A stretch of DNA of 64,000 nucleotides from Lachnospiraceae bacterium NK4A144 (GTDB taxonomy: Bacteria; Bacillota; Clostridia; Lachnospirales; Lachnospiraceae), in assembly GCA_000424365.1 (NCBI GenBank), contig AUJT01000001.1, forward strand, positions 402,112 through 466,111, given 5' to 3'. This document shows positions 16,849 to 25,580 of the stretch, piece after piece (positions within the stretch are counted from its first letter, which is position 1; each line of letters starts with the position of its first letter). The position numbers were made by a program, and so were the translations under genes. A model generated the notes under the pieces. The model was given only the letters and a program-made list of their open reading frames with translations. It was not told the DNA's origin and did not search any database.

Positions 16849-18414
16849 TTATCTCACCTGTTCAAATACCAGATCATCATCGTTTACGCTTTCACCATCA
16901 AGCACGATATGGTCATAAACCCTCAATCCATATGCTGTTCCGGATTCGACGATTGAATACTCTTTATTTGAACACTTTACATCAACCTTTGCAAAGTCAG
17001 CATATCCGTTATTCATATTGTATACTCCGTGAAGTTTATCTTTTGAGCTCACCGTAAAGGTTTCCTCAGAATCCGGTTTCAGCAATATATCTCCCGAATT
17101 AAAGACAGAGGTATCTATATATACCTGACCATCTTTTTTGTTATAAACTTCCGCTTCTACAAATTCAACGCTCTTTGAACCGTTTTCCAGATATGTTTCA
17201 CGCATAAAACCATCTGCATCCGAATCTCCGCCCTTTGTCAGGAATTCCTCGGGGATCAGGTAAAATTCACGTGCAACAATAGATGAATTCGGTATCTTGA
17301 GTCCCGTCGTTGTATCTGTTAAAAGTTCCACATCTATATAGCGATCCGTTGCAAAAGTCAGCATTGAGTTGGTAAATGACAATTGCAGGTATCTGCCATC
17401 CTCATTTGTGAGGAATGTCATCTTTGCCCAGCTGGTAAGATTATTCTTAAGGAAACGGACATTGACGTAATCTCCATCCGTCAGCTTATCTTCCCAGTCA
17501 TCGTTAAAGGGCACTACGATCGACCAGTTTTCGTCCGTTACGAGTTTATACGCATCTTCACCTTCTGTAACAACCGAGTGTTCATCATGAATAGTCCTCT
17601 GATGCTTCTCCTCGTCAAAGGTATCCTTGTTTACTTCGGACGGAGACAGATTCTCCAGCCCATCAGTTCCGTACACGACAATACCGCTGTTTGAAGTATA
17701 TCCCATGGCAACCGATCTGCCCATTGCCTCGTTTCCGGAAAGTGTCTGAAGAACAGCCATTACATTAGCATTTTTTAATCTGGCAACGAGACCGTTCAAA
17801 GAATACTTAAAGTCATATACCGATCTGAAATCAGAGTCATCAAAATTTTTCTGATGATTTTCAATCTCTGTTCTAAGCTCTGTCATATCATTATCTGTAA
17901 AATTGCTGCTTACAGTATTCGACTCATTCAAAAGATCTGACAGCTGTCCGCTTTCATCTACAGAATAAACCAATGCTCCGTTTGACACTTTCTCCGCCTC
18001 ACGGGCATAGTAATTCATATAACCGTTTGCAGTGGTCTTATACACTTCCTCAGCGCGTACTGCTACCCCTCTGGCCGTCGTATTTACCGCTAGAGATCCT
18101 AGTTTTACTTCATACCCTGTGATTGGTGTCGTACGAAAGTACATAGACAGATAAAAGACAATATACACGAAAATCCCGATAAAAATAAACATTCCGAGAT
18201 TAATATGGTGCAACTGGTGTTTATGATATCTGACGACCTTTTTTTGTTTCGGTCTGGTCTTTACTCTGCGTTTACGCCTGGTCTTTACAGAGGACCTTGT
18301 TCCCTTAGTGCTTCTGTTTTCCCTCATCCGGACAGAACGCTTACGGCTCATATTTTCAGAACGCTTGCGTCCCATATTTTTTCTTTTGATCTTACTTCTT
18401 TTTCCTCTGTTCAA
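16849..18414 (-). CDS. HlyD-domain membrane protein of the sepF cluster
   Basis: The 521-residue protein has a very basic N-terminus of about 68 residues (roughly half Arg/Lys, with three RKRS-like blocks each after a Met). One membrane helix follows near residues 74-94, then an extracytoplasmic part with a biotinyl/lipoyl-like segment (VNTTARGVAVRAEEVYKTTANGY) and barrel-like strands that resemble the HlyD/membrane-fusion family. Related proteins sit beside yggS and sepF in many clostridia, which suggests a role in the division envelope rather than export; no transporter is nearby. The start is TTG at 18414 with AGGGG 7 nt upstream; the next ATG (codon 14) lacks a ribosome site. Confidence 0.8.
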   Translation of the reverse strand: MNRGKRSKIKRKNMGRKRSENMSRKRSVRMRENRSTKGTRSSVKTRRKRRVKTRPKQKKVVRYHKHQLHHINLGMFIFIGIFVYIVFYLSMYFRTTPITGYEVKLGSLAVNTTARGVAVRAEEVYKTTANGYMNYYAREAEKVSNGALVYSVDESGQLSDLLNESNTVSSNFTDNDMTELRTEIENHQKNFDDSDFRSVYDFKYSLNGLVARLKNANVMAVLQTLSGNEAMGRSVAMGYTSNSGIVVYGTDGLENLSPSEVNKDTFDEEKHQRTIHDEHSVVTEGEDAYKLVTDENWSIVVPFNDDWEDKLTDGDYVNVRFLKNNLTSWAKMTFLTNEDGRYLQLSFTNSMLTFATDRYIDVELLTDTTTGLKIPNSSIVAREFYLIPEEFLTKGGDSDADGFMRETYLENGSKSVEFVEAEVYNKKDGQVYIDTSVFNSGDILLKPDSEETFTVSSKDKLHGVYNMNNGYADFAKVDVKCSNKEYSIVESGTAYGLRVYDHIVLDGESVNDDDLVFEQVR

Positions 18415-18506
18415 GCGAAAACCCCTGCGTACCCGGATATAAATTTAATCCTGTTTTTAATATTTGTATCTTTTAACATGATACCATGGTCTAAGAGTCC
18501 AATGAA

Positions 18507-18516
18507 CTTTTGACCC
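18507..18516 (-). repeat. Isolated outer-arm sequence of the repeat family
   Basis: CTTTTGACCC followed by TGCCATCAT matches the outer arm of the long elements in inverse orientation to the arm at 18568. It falls in the upstream region of the HlyD-like gene; TTCATT, 17 nt, TATCAT reads across it as a possible weak promoter for that gene. Confidence 0.55.
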
Positions 18517-18567
18517 TGCCATCATAATACCATTTTTTGCTCATAACTAATAGAACAAAAGATGTAA

Positions 18568-18752
18568 GGGTCAAAAGTAAATTTTTAGTTACAGTTCAGA
18601 CGTAAACGAAGCATTTACTGCGGAGTTTACGACCAAGAACGATGAAAAGCCATTGGATTTTGCCCATCGCCGAAGGCGATTTAATTGGCAAAATCCGTTA
18701 CGTGAGCGAGCTGTAAGCGAGTGAACTGTAACAATTTTTAACCTTTTGACCC
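18568..18752 (+). repeat. Long palindromic intergenic element, copy D (most complete)
   Basis: This is the main content of the 454-base gap before the P-loop gene. The outer arms are GGGTCAAAAG and its exact complement CTTTTGACCC. The core (18588-18732) has perfect 11-bp ends, GTTACAGTTCA and TGAACTGTAAC. The first internal stem is CGTAAAC/GTTTACG (18601-18607 with 18625-18631) and the second is GATTTTGCC/GGCAAAATC. Outside the element and the terminator at 18775 the gap holds no gene. Confidence 0.9.
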
Positions 18753-18774
18753 TGACATCAACAAAATACATTAC

Positions 18775-18816
18775 AAAGGGCTGACACTGATCTTATCACT
18801 ATCGTGTCAGCCCTTT
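18775..18816. terminator. Terminator-like hairpin after the P-loop gene
   Basis: A 13-bp perfect stem (AAAGGGCTGACAC/GTGTCAGCCCTTT) with a 16-nt loop. It is downstream of the minus-strand gene at 18869; the U-tract is better on the plus strand but acceptable on the minus. Confidence 0.7.
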
Positions 18817-18868
18817 TTATGTTCTTTTTTACGATCGGCACCGATATCTTGCGGATCCGACGGAGACT

Positions 18869-19297
18869 TTAGAGTGCAACAAGCACCTTTTCCTGCAGAT
18901 CAGCTGGGAGCTGCTCCTTAGTCATAGAAAGGCTCACAGTGATCTTTACATCGGATTTATTACTGAGCTCCTCAATCTTTCTAAGAGATTCAGCAACTTC
19001 ATCTTTATCTTTATCTTTTTGATACGAAACAAGGAGGAAACGGTCTATGAACAAATCTTCAAGATCGTGGTCGGCAGACATGATACCACTAATAAAACCT
19101 TTGAATTCATCAGGACTTGAAATGCCATAATCAGAACTGTTGATAAGTCGTACTGTATTCTTGACTTCATAAATATGAGACATATCCTTGTCAATGAATA
19201 CGACATTACCCTTTGCGGAAGCGGCTGCTTCACCCACTTTCTCCAGAAGTACCTTTGTTTTGCCCTTACCCTTTTCTCCGACAATTAACTGAATCAT
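18869..19297 (-). CDS. Small P-loop NTPase-like protein
   Basis: The 142-residue product (start at 19297 with GGAGG 8 nt upstream; an ATG at 19324 has no such site) begins MIQLIVGEKGKGKTK, a Walker A loop at residues 7-14. A hydrophobic strand with Asp (NVVFIDKDM) follows; no classical Walker B with downstream motor motifs is seen. Similar short proteins in Lachnospiraceae are often labelled PilT-like, but no pilus gene is nearby and the length is far below PilT. Function unknown. It is monocistronic, with its own terminator. Confidence 0.8.
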   Translation of the reverse strand: MIQLIVGEKGKGKTKVLLEKVGEAAASAKGNVVFIDKDMSHIYEVKNTVRLINSSDYGISSPDEFKGFISGIMSADHDLEDLFIDRFLLVSYQKDKDKDEVAESLRKIEELSNKSDVKITVSLSMTKEQLPADLQEKVLVAL

Positions 19298-19463
19298 AGT
19301 TGTGTCCTCCTTCTCATTATGCATTTATAACTGTAGTGACAGATCTTATCCCTTGTATAGTGATGTGATTTTTCACAAAAAACCTGTATTAGAAGGAAAT
19401 TTTTACTACAGTTTGCCTAATTGAATTATATAATAAACAAGCAGAAAGCACAACTATGAGTTT

Positions 19464-20465
19464 TTAGAATTGTCCTATCAATGATAAAAGTGAATTTGTT
19501 TTTCCGTATGTCACATCAATATTATTGCCCTTCATGACACAGGTTATATAATCGCGGCCTGCTGAATCCCTTGCAAGCTGTACAAGGCATGCACCTGCGG
19601 CGATAGTCGTTCCGGTCTTTCCTCCGACAACAGTTATATTAGAGGGAGAAACCACAAGTCCCTTAAGGTAACGATTAGTTGCATCGCAGCTGAACGTAAT
19701 CTCCTTGCCCTCAGCGTCTTTGTATGTCGTAGTGTATGAATTCATTCCAATGATCTGGACAAAAGTATCATTCTTGATCGCCTCATTAAAAAGAAGATAC
19801 ATATCATACGCAGTCGTATAATGCTGTTCATCGTGAAGACCATGAGGGTTTATGAAATGAGAATTAGTAGCACCCAGTTCCTTCGCTTTCTCATTCATCA
19901 TCGTGCTGAACCCATCTATACTTCCACCAATGTTCTCAGCGATCAATGCAGCCACATCATTTGCAGAATAGATCAGCAAAAGATGGAGTGCCTGATCAAG
20001 AGTCATTGAATCACCCGGCTTAAGACCTACCTTCTGCACATCCGGTTCTGTATAGACACAGTTTTCATTTGCAGTAAGAACCGTATCAAGACTTGCATTT
20101 TCAAGAGCAACAATAGCTGTCAGCACCTTTGTCATACTGGCAGGATAAAGCTTTGCTGTTGCATTTCTGGCATACATAACCTGATGGTTGTCTACATCAA
20201 CAAGAATAGCCGAACCGTAGGAATCAGACCCAAAAGATATTTCTTCACCCGGTGTTTCATCACCACTGACCACTGCAAGCTTACTTGCAAAAGAATCTGC
20301 TATGTTGCTTGAGTTATTTGTCTCAAAGCGAAAAGCACTTTTTGTCGTATTAATATCAAAGGGAACAGAATAAGATTTGCTTCCACATGATGTGAAAAGC
20401 ATAACCGAAGCAATAAACAGTCCGGTCATTTTGACCGGACCTGAGATAAACTTATTTAGACTCAT
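19464..20465 (-). CDS. D-alanyl-D-alanine carboxypeptidase (DacA/PBP5 family), lipoprotein
   Basis: The 333-residue protein has a signal peptide ending MLFTSC, so it is probably a lipoprotein on Cys27, unlike classic DacA, which uses a C-terminal amphipathic anchor. The S11 peptidase motifs are all present: Ser110-Met-Thr-Lys113 (nucleophile), Ser167-Ala-Asn169, and Lys283-Thr-Gly285. It trims the terminal D-Ala from peptidoglycan stem peptides. It lacks the C-terminal beta domain of PBP5. It follows mgsA by two bases in the elongation cluster. Confidence 0.92.
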   Translation of the reverse strand: MSLNKFISGPVKMTGLFIASVMLFTSCGSKSYSVPFDINTTKSAFRFETNNSSNIADSFASKLAVVSGDETPGEEISFGSDSYGSAILVDVDNHQVMYARNATAKLYPASMTKVLTAIVALENASLDTVLTANENCVYTEPDVQKVGLKPGDSMTLDQALHLLLIYSANDVAALIAENIGGSIDGFSTMMNEKAKELGATNSHFINPHGLHDEQHYTTAYDMYLLFNEAIKNDTFVQIIGMNSYTTTYKDAEGKEITFSCDATNRYLKGLVVSPSNITVVGGKTGTTIAAGACLVQLARDSAGRDYITCVMKGNNIDVTYGKTNSLLSLIGQF

Positions 20466-20467
20466 AA

Positions 20468-20863
20468 TTATTTATACATCTCACGCCATTCAAGATCGCC
20501 TCTGTCAAGGGACTTGATCAGCAGCTCTGCAGTTGCAAGATTTGTAGCAAGCGGAATGTTATGCGTATCGCAAAGACGAACAATGTTATTAACATCCGGC
20601 TCATGATTTTTTACTGTAAGAGGATCTCTTAAAAAGATTACCAGATCCATTTCATTGTGCTCGATCTGTGCTCCAAGCTGCTGCTCTCCACCGAGATGAC
20701 CTGCGAGGAACTTATGTACATTAAGATTTGTAACTTCCTCTATAAGACGACCGGTAGTTCCGGTAGCGTAAAGATCATTTTTGGCAAGGATTCCTCTGTA
20801 AGCAATACAGAAATTCTGCATAAGTTTCTTCTTTGCATCATGTGCAATAAGACCAATATTCAT
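20468..20863 (-). CDS. mgsA: Methylglyoxal synthase
   Basis: The 131-residue enzyme turns dihydroxyacetone phosphate into methylglyoxal and phosphate, a bypass of lower glycolysis. Family motifs ATGTTGRLI (phosphate binding), FLRDPL, HEPDV and [13 protein letters not shown] are present. One oddity stands out: at the position of E. coli Asp71 (GGDQQ), a catalytic base, this protein has Glu60 (GGEQQ). The length is near normal for Gram-positive forms. AGAAGG precedes the ATG. Placement after rodA follows the clostridial order mre-PBP2-rodA-mgsA. Confidence 0.95.
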   Translation of the reverse strand: MNIGLIAHDAKKKLMQNFCIAYRGILAKNDLYATGTTGRLIEEVTNLNVHKFLAGHLGGEQQLGAQIEHNEMDLVIFLRDPLTVKNHEPDVNNIVRLCDTHNIPLATNLATAELLIKSLDRGDLEWREMYK

Positions 20864-21015
20864 ATTTTACCTTCTTCCCTTTGTTTCCGACTCAAATATA
20901 TGAACCCCTATAGTCGATCCGGAAACGCCGTATTTTTTTCGCACAGTGCCCCATCACTCTGCGTAAAACCCTTTTTTTATAGAAAATCCAATTGAATTCC
21001 CTATGTTATCAAAAA

Positions 21016-22140
21016 TTAAAATCTGACATTATCTCTTTCGCGCAGTCTCAGAAGCCCTACGTTAAGAACTACACCTACTTCCATAAACAAACTGATAAGT
21101 GATGTCATTCCATAACTAACGAACGGAAGAGGTATACCTGTATTAGGCATTACACCCGTCGCAACCGCGATATTAAGAAATGTCTGAAAGCCGATGTGAG
21201 CTGCCACACCGGCACATATCAGTGTTCCTGAAAGCTCCGATGCATTCCGCCCTATACGCAGTGTTTCTACTACAACAAGAGAAACAAGTATAATAACTGC
21301 TGCGCTTCCGATAAAGCCAAGTTCTTCGCCAATTATCGCAAAGATAAAGTCTGTCTGAGGCTCCGAAATGAAATTACCGTTTTTTACGGATCCAACCTCA
21401 TTATTCTTATAACCCTTACCTGTAAGCTGTCCGGAACCTATCGCAACAATTGAATTCTGCTGCTGATAACCCTCCTCATTTGAGTACTTATCAGGCTGCA
21501 GCCAGGCAAGTATTCGAGTCTGCTGATAGTCTTTGATGATTTCCTGATCAGGCTGCAATACAAGCATAAGTCCTATAACAAGTACAGGTATGGCAACCGC
21601 CAGTGTGCCGATTATTATCTTCCAGCTCAAACCGGCAATAAATATCATCGACAGGAAAATACAGATCAAAACTATACTGGTAGACAGATCCGGTTCATCA
21701 TAAACCAGATACCATGGAATAAAAAACAATCCCATAGTTAATAAAAGTGTACCAAACTTGCTTACTTTATCCCTGTGTATCATTATAAAATTTGCAAAGA
21801 ATAAAATCAACAGGAACTTGGCTGTCTCCGATGGCTGAAACTGGATACCGGCGAGTATTATCCAACGCTTCGCACCGCCTCTCGTAACACCGAGAAAACG
21901 TACTGACAAAAGCAATATGATACTCGCCACATAATATATCCAGTAAAAATTCAGTATAGACCTATAGTCAATAAGCGACAGGATCACCATGACCACAAGA
22001 CCTATCACAAGACCAATAATCTGTCTTGACTGAACAGATTCCTTCGCGCTGCCAATAACAATAATACCGTAGATCGATATAGCTGCCGCAAACAGGACCA
22101 GGAAGAAATCGTAGTTTTTAAGGTGATAATTTTTTGGCAT
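21016..22140 (-). CDS. rodA: Rod shape-determining glycosyltransferase RodA (SEDS family)
   Basis: The 374-residue polytopic protein (about ten membrane helices) is a SEDS peptidoglycan polymerase that pairs with PBP2 during elongation. SEDS landmarks are GGAKRWI near the first third, FQPSETAKF, DEPDLSTS, and GIPLPFVSYGMTS near the end. The likely start is the ATG at 22140, 8 nt after GGAGA, which itself overlaps the PBP2 stop; an earlier ATG at 22164 lies inside the PBP2 gene. The overlap implies coupled synthesis of the two partners. Confidence 0.95.
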   Translation of the reverse strand: MPKNYHLKNYDFFLVLFAAAISIYGIIVIGSAKESVQSRQIIGLVIGLVVMVILSLIDYRSILNFYWIYYVASIILLLSVRFLGVTRGGAKRWIILAGIQFQPSETAKFLLILFFANFIMIHRDKVSKFGTLLLTMGLFFIPWYLVYDEPDLSTSIVLICIFLSMIFIAGLSWKIIIGTLAVAIPVLVIGLMLVLQPDQEIIKDYQQTRILAWLQPDKYSNEEGYQQQNSIVAIGSGQLTGKGYKNNEVGSVKNGNFISEPQTDFIFAIIGEELGFIGSAAVIILVSLVVVETLRIGRNASELSGTLICAGVAAHIGFQTFLNIAVATGVMPNTGIPLPFVSYGMTSLISLFMEVGVVLNVGLLRLRERDNVRF

Positions 22141-22144
22141 AGCA

Positions 22145-25033
22145 TTAATCTCCGATTGCTGCACTATCAGGTAATACAGCTGCGCCCGTGATAATATCGT
22201 CCTTATCTTCCAGCTTAAAGTAATACTTCATCACTTCTCTGGAAACCTCTGCCGCATTGGAAGATGTATAACCATACGCAATACGCGTAGCTATGGCTAT
22301 CTCAGGATCATTATACGGTGCAAATCCAATGAACAGCGCGTGGTTAGGACGGCTGGTTATCTGCTGCGCCGTACCGGTCTTTCCTGCTGCCGTCATCGGA
22401 AAATCTTCAAATGCATCATAATGAGCTACTGCTTCTTTCATGCCTTCGTGAATTGAGTTCCATGTAGAACTTGCGATATTAACCTCATTCCTTACCGACG
22501 GCGTATAGTCAGTTAAAACATTGCCGTTTGAATCGGTTAATTTATCTAAAAGGCTCAGATTATAGCATGTACCTTCATTAGCAACAGTTGTTACATATCG
22601 TGCAAGTCCTACCGTTGTATAAGCATGACGACCCTGTCCGATAGCAGAACGGACTGCATCAAAGTTTGATACTTCAGGCTCCGATTCAGCTATCTCTATT
22701 CCGGATTTATCCGATAAACCGTAGAGATCAACGTATTTAGCCAGTTTAGCAAGACCTGTATCAGAATCATATTTTCCATTTGCAAGGGACAGGCGATAGC
22801 CCACCTCGTAAAAGAAGAAGTTACATGAATTCTGAATAGCACCAACAACATTCAGCAGACCATGCGTAGAATGAGGATAAACCCAACACTTCGGTGACGG
22901 CGAGATCTTCTCAAAAATTCCTACACAGTCAATTGTTTCACCTGTGGAGATAACACCTTCCTCAAGTCCGGCTGTTGAACTTACAGGCTTAAATGTTGAA
23001 CCTGGCGCAGTTTTCTGCTGTGTCGCGTAATTATAAAGCGGAAGCGCCTTATTGCTCTGCAGGCTCGCAAAATAAGCAGAATCAACAGAGTTTGCAAGAC
23101 GACTGTTATCATAGCTCGGATAAGATACGACCGCGAGTACTTCACCGCTCTTCACATTTGTTACTACACAGGAACCTGAACAAGGATCAAGCGCCAGGTC
23201 TGCAGGTGTGATATCCAGAGATCTTATACGAGAACGCATGAAATTATATGCACTTACAGTTCCTGCATCCAGCTCGGTAAGCGCTCCTGTTTTATCAGAT
23301 AATTTACCCTGTTCATAGGGGATATGACAGATCTGATAGCCGGAAATCTCATTATTTCTGATCATATATCTGTAGATTTCCTTGGCGAATGACTGATCAT
23401 CTGCCAGTTCCTCACACACATAGTCAACAAGAGCCTTATATACCTCCTCCGAATCCAGATACTTTTCATCTGTCTGGATCCTCGTAGTATCGATCCAGTC
23501 CTGTGCAACAGCCTCTAAAAGATAGTCCTTTAAAGTACAGGTTCCTTCCTTCCATGCAAGATAAGTCTCGTTATCCGCATCGATCGCACTCGTATCAAAT
23601 ACATCAACTGCAGATGACTGAAGCATGGTAACAACATATGCCTCATACGCCTGCATTTCCTGAACCTGATTATTATATGCAGTCGTACCGTTTAAGAGAT
23701 CTTCCTTTAACTCCGAAAGAGCCTGCTGCTTCTGCGTTGTGAATACAGAATAAACCTGCTTCTCATTAGTACCTGCATTAGGAGAAGCGAGGTGTTTCAG
23801 ATCGATATAATTGTTATCAAACAAAGCAAAGTAGACTTCATCAATAGAAATCCTGATGTCAGATGATGAAGACTGACCTGTAAGATCGCGTTCCTTGGTA
23901 TCGGTGAGCTTTGAAACAACGATACCTGCGATCTTCTGCTCAAGTATCTGATAGATAGCTTTCTGTAGATCAGAATCAATTGTAAGATAAAGATTACTGC
24001 CGGCTACTGGATCTGTCTTTTCACCTGTCTCTGTCACGCGGCCAAGGTTATCAACAAAAATCGTTTGTTTTCCCTTTTTTCCCTGCAGTTTTGTCTCCAT
24101 GACCTGTTCGATACCGGCCTTACCGACCATATCATTCAATTCATAATGATTAGCATCTGTGCTGTCACCGGAATTTGAATTATATGCCGCAAGTTCTTCA
24201 TCTGATATCTTTCCTGTATAACCAAGAATATGAGAAAAGCTCGGATCATCGATATATTTTCTTATCGTGTCTTCCGCAATGTCAACGCCCTGCAACGAAT
24301 CCTGATTTTCCAAAATTTCTGCAACGGTCTTTTTGTTAACATTTGTTGCAACGGTTGTAGCAATGTATTTCTGGAAACTGTTCAATCCCAGATTGTACCG
24401 AACAGTAATGATCTTAAGCAGTTCTTCGTTAGAATAGCCTTCCTCTGCCTTAAAGTCATATCCACCGCCGGCTTTTTCAGTATAAGATCCGATCCCATAC
24501 TTTTTTTCACCGCAAAGATAAGCAACAACATCAGCTGCTGTAGCGTTTCTTTCTTTTGTTTTCAGATCATCTATCGACGTATGTCCATAAAGATCTGCCA
24601 GAAAACGAAGCTGCTGCTTTCCTTCAAGCGTAAACGCAAAACGTCCGCTTTGATCAACTATAATATTAAAATCACTGTTCAGACTGTCTCCGTTTTTCTC
24701 TACGATATCGATAAGTTTTTTTATCGTATCATTGAGTTTCATATTACGAGTACCGTCTGAATCGTAATTATCCTCAATGGTCACGGAATACGCCAGCTGA
24801 TCGCTGGCGAGTACGTTACCATTTCTGTCGTAAATCGAACCACGGGTACTTTTGATCGTTTTTTCTCTTTCGATACGAAGTGTAAAATTGTCCTGATATG
24901 ACTCTCCCTTTATTATCTGGAGAGTAAAGAGACGATATACCAGAACTGAAAAAAGGATAAATAGAACGGTGCCCAACAGAAACAATCTCGATGTGATAAT
25001 ACCGATCAGTTTATCTCGAATCTCACCAAACAT
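22145..25033 (-). CDS. mrdA: Penicillin-binding protein 2 (elongation transpeptidase) with large insert
   Basis: The 962-residue class B PBP crosslinks peptidoglycan in the elongasome. One membrane helix (about residues 15-37) is followed by the dimerisation/pedestal domain (to about 340) and the transpeptidase domain. Active-site motifs are Ser679-Thr-Phe-Lys682, Ser736-Cys-Asn738 and Lys885-Thr-Gly. Between roughly residues 370 and 615 lies a helical insertion, making the protein about 300 residues longer than E. coli PBP2. It is flanked by mreD and rodA. GGAGGAG lies 12 nt before the ATG. Confidence 0.94.
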   Translation of the reverse strand: MFGEIRDKLIGIITSRLFLLGTVLFILFSVLVYRLFTLQIIKGESYQDNFTLRIEREKTIKSTRGSIYDRNGNVLASDQLAYSVTIEDNYDSDGTRNMKLNDTIKKLIDIVEKNGDSLNSDFNIIVDQSGRFAFTLEGKQQLRFLADLYGHTSIDDLKTKERNATAADVVAYLCGEKKYGIGSYTEKAGGGYDFKAEEGYSNEELLKIITVRYNLGLNSFQKYIATTVATNVNKKTVAEILENQDSLQGVDIAEDTIRKYIDDPSFSHILGYTGKISDEELAAYNSNSGDSTDANHYELNDMVGKAGIEQVMETKLQGKKGKQTIFVDNLGRVTETGEKTDPVAGSNLYLTIDSDLQKAIYQILEQKIAGIVVSKLTDTKERDLTGQSSSSDIRISIDEVYFALFDNNYIDLKHLASPNAGTNEKQVYSVFTTQKQQALSELKEDLLNGTTAYNNQVQEMQAYEAYVVTMLQSSAVDVFDTSAIDADNETYLAWKEGTCTLKDYLLEAVAQDWIDTTRIQTDEKYLDSEEVYKALVDYVCEELADDQSFAKEIYRYMIRNNEISGYQICHIPYEQGKLSDKTGALTELDAGTVSAYNFMRSRIRSLDITPADLALDPCSGSCVVTNVKSGEVLAVVSYPSYDNSRLANSVDSAYFASLQSNKALPLYNYATQQKTAPGSTFKPVSSTAGLEEGVISTGETIDCVGIFEKISPSPKCWVYPHSTHGLLNVVGAIQNSCNFFFYEVGYRLSLANGKYDSDTGLAKLAKYVDLYGLSDKSGIEIAESEPEVSNFDAVRSAIGQGRHAYTTVGLARYVTTVANEGTCYNLSLLDKLTDSNGNVLTDYTPSVRNEVNIASSTWNSIHEGMKEAVAHYDAFEDFPMTAAGKTGTAQQITSRPNHALFIGFAPYNDPEIAIATRIAYGYTSSNAAEVSREVMKYYFKLEDKDDIITGAAVLPDSAAIGD

Positions 25034-25064
25034 ATATACGGTTCACTCCTCCATAAACATCCGT

Positions 25065-25580
25065 TTATTCCATATCTTCCTGCTTTTCACGCAATTCCAT
25101 TGTTTCTTCAAAATAAAGGAGCAGTCGATATATAACAATCGTTACCACTATTGTATAGATTGCTTCCGGAAGGACGATATGAATCATATAATAGCCAAGA
25201 TCAAGTCTGGAGCGAAGCAGGAATGTCAGCACATAATAAACAAAACCATATACCAGATCACTCACACCTATCAGTACAATAGGGAATTTAATATCCTCAG
25301 GATAGAAAAGTGCATTGAATAAACCATTTCCAAATCCTATCCATACATATATAAGCGTATACAGACCTATAAGACCGCTTCCGAAAAGGATATCCGTAAA
25401 AATCCCGCAGAAGAACCCGACAAACATGCCCTCTTTTTTTCCATTCATAAAACCGAAGGCACTTGTCAGGATTATCATCATATTGGGTACGACATTTCCG
25501 AGTGAGATCAGTCTGAATACCGTACACTGCAGGATAAAAGCTATAAATATAATGATTACTTCAAGGATCTTTCTTCTCAC
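25065..25580 (-). CDS. mreD: Rod shape-determining protein MreD
   Basis: The 171-residue integral membrane protein has about five hydrophobic helices and the weakly conserved MreD pattern, including FGFMNGKKEGMFVGFFCGIFTDI-like residues near 42-65 (given here as a description). It is an elongasome scaffold between MreC and PBP2/RodA. The GTG start overlaps the mreC stop by four bases (GTGA), so translation is coupled. Sequence alone would be a modest match; the mreC-mreD-PBP2 order makes it firm. Confidence 0.92.
   Translation of the reverse strand: MRRKILEVIIIFIAFILQCTVFRLISLGNVVPNMMIILTSAFGFMNGKKEGMFVGFFCGIFTDILFGSGLIGLYTLIYVWIGFGNGLFNALFYPEDIKFPIVLIGVSDLVYGFVYYVLTFLLRSRLDLGYYMIHIVLPEAIYTIVVTIVIYRLLLYFEETMELREKQEDME

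Noticed and set aside
7117..18868. CRISPR array suspected from repeated intergenic sequence
   Set aside because: The repeats are kilobases apart, palindromic and about 145-215 bp long, with no regular spacers or cas genes.
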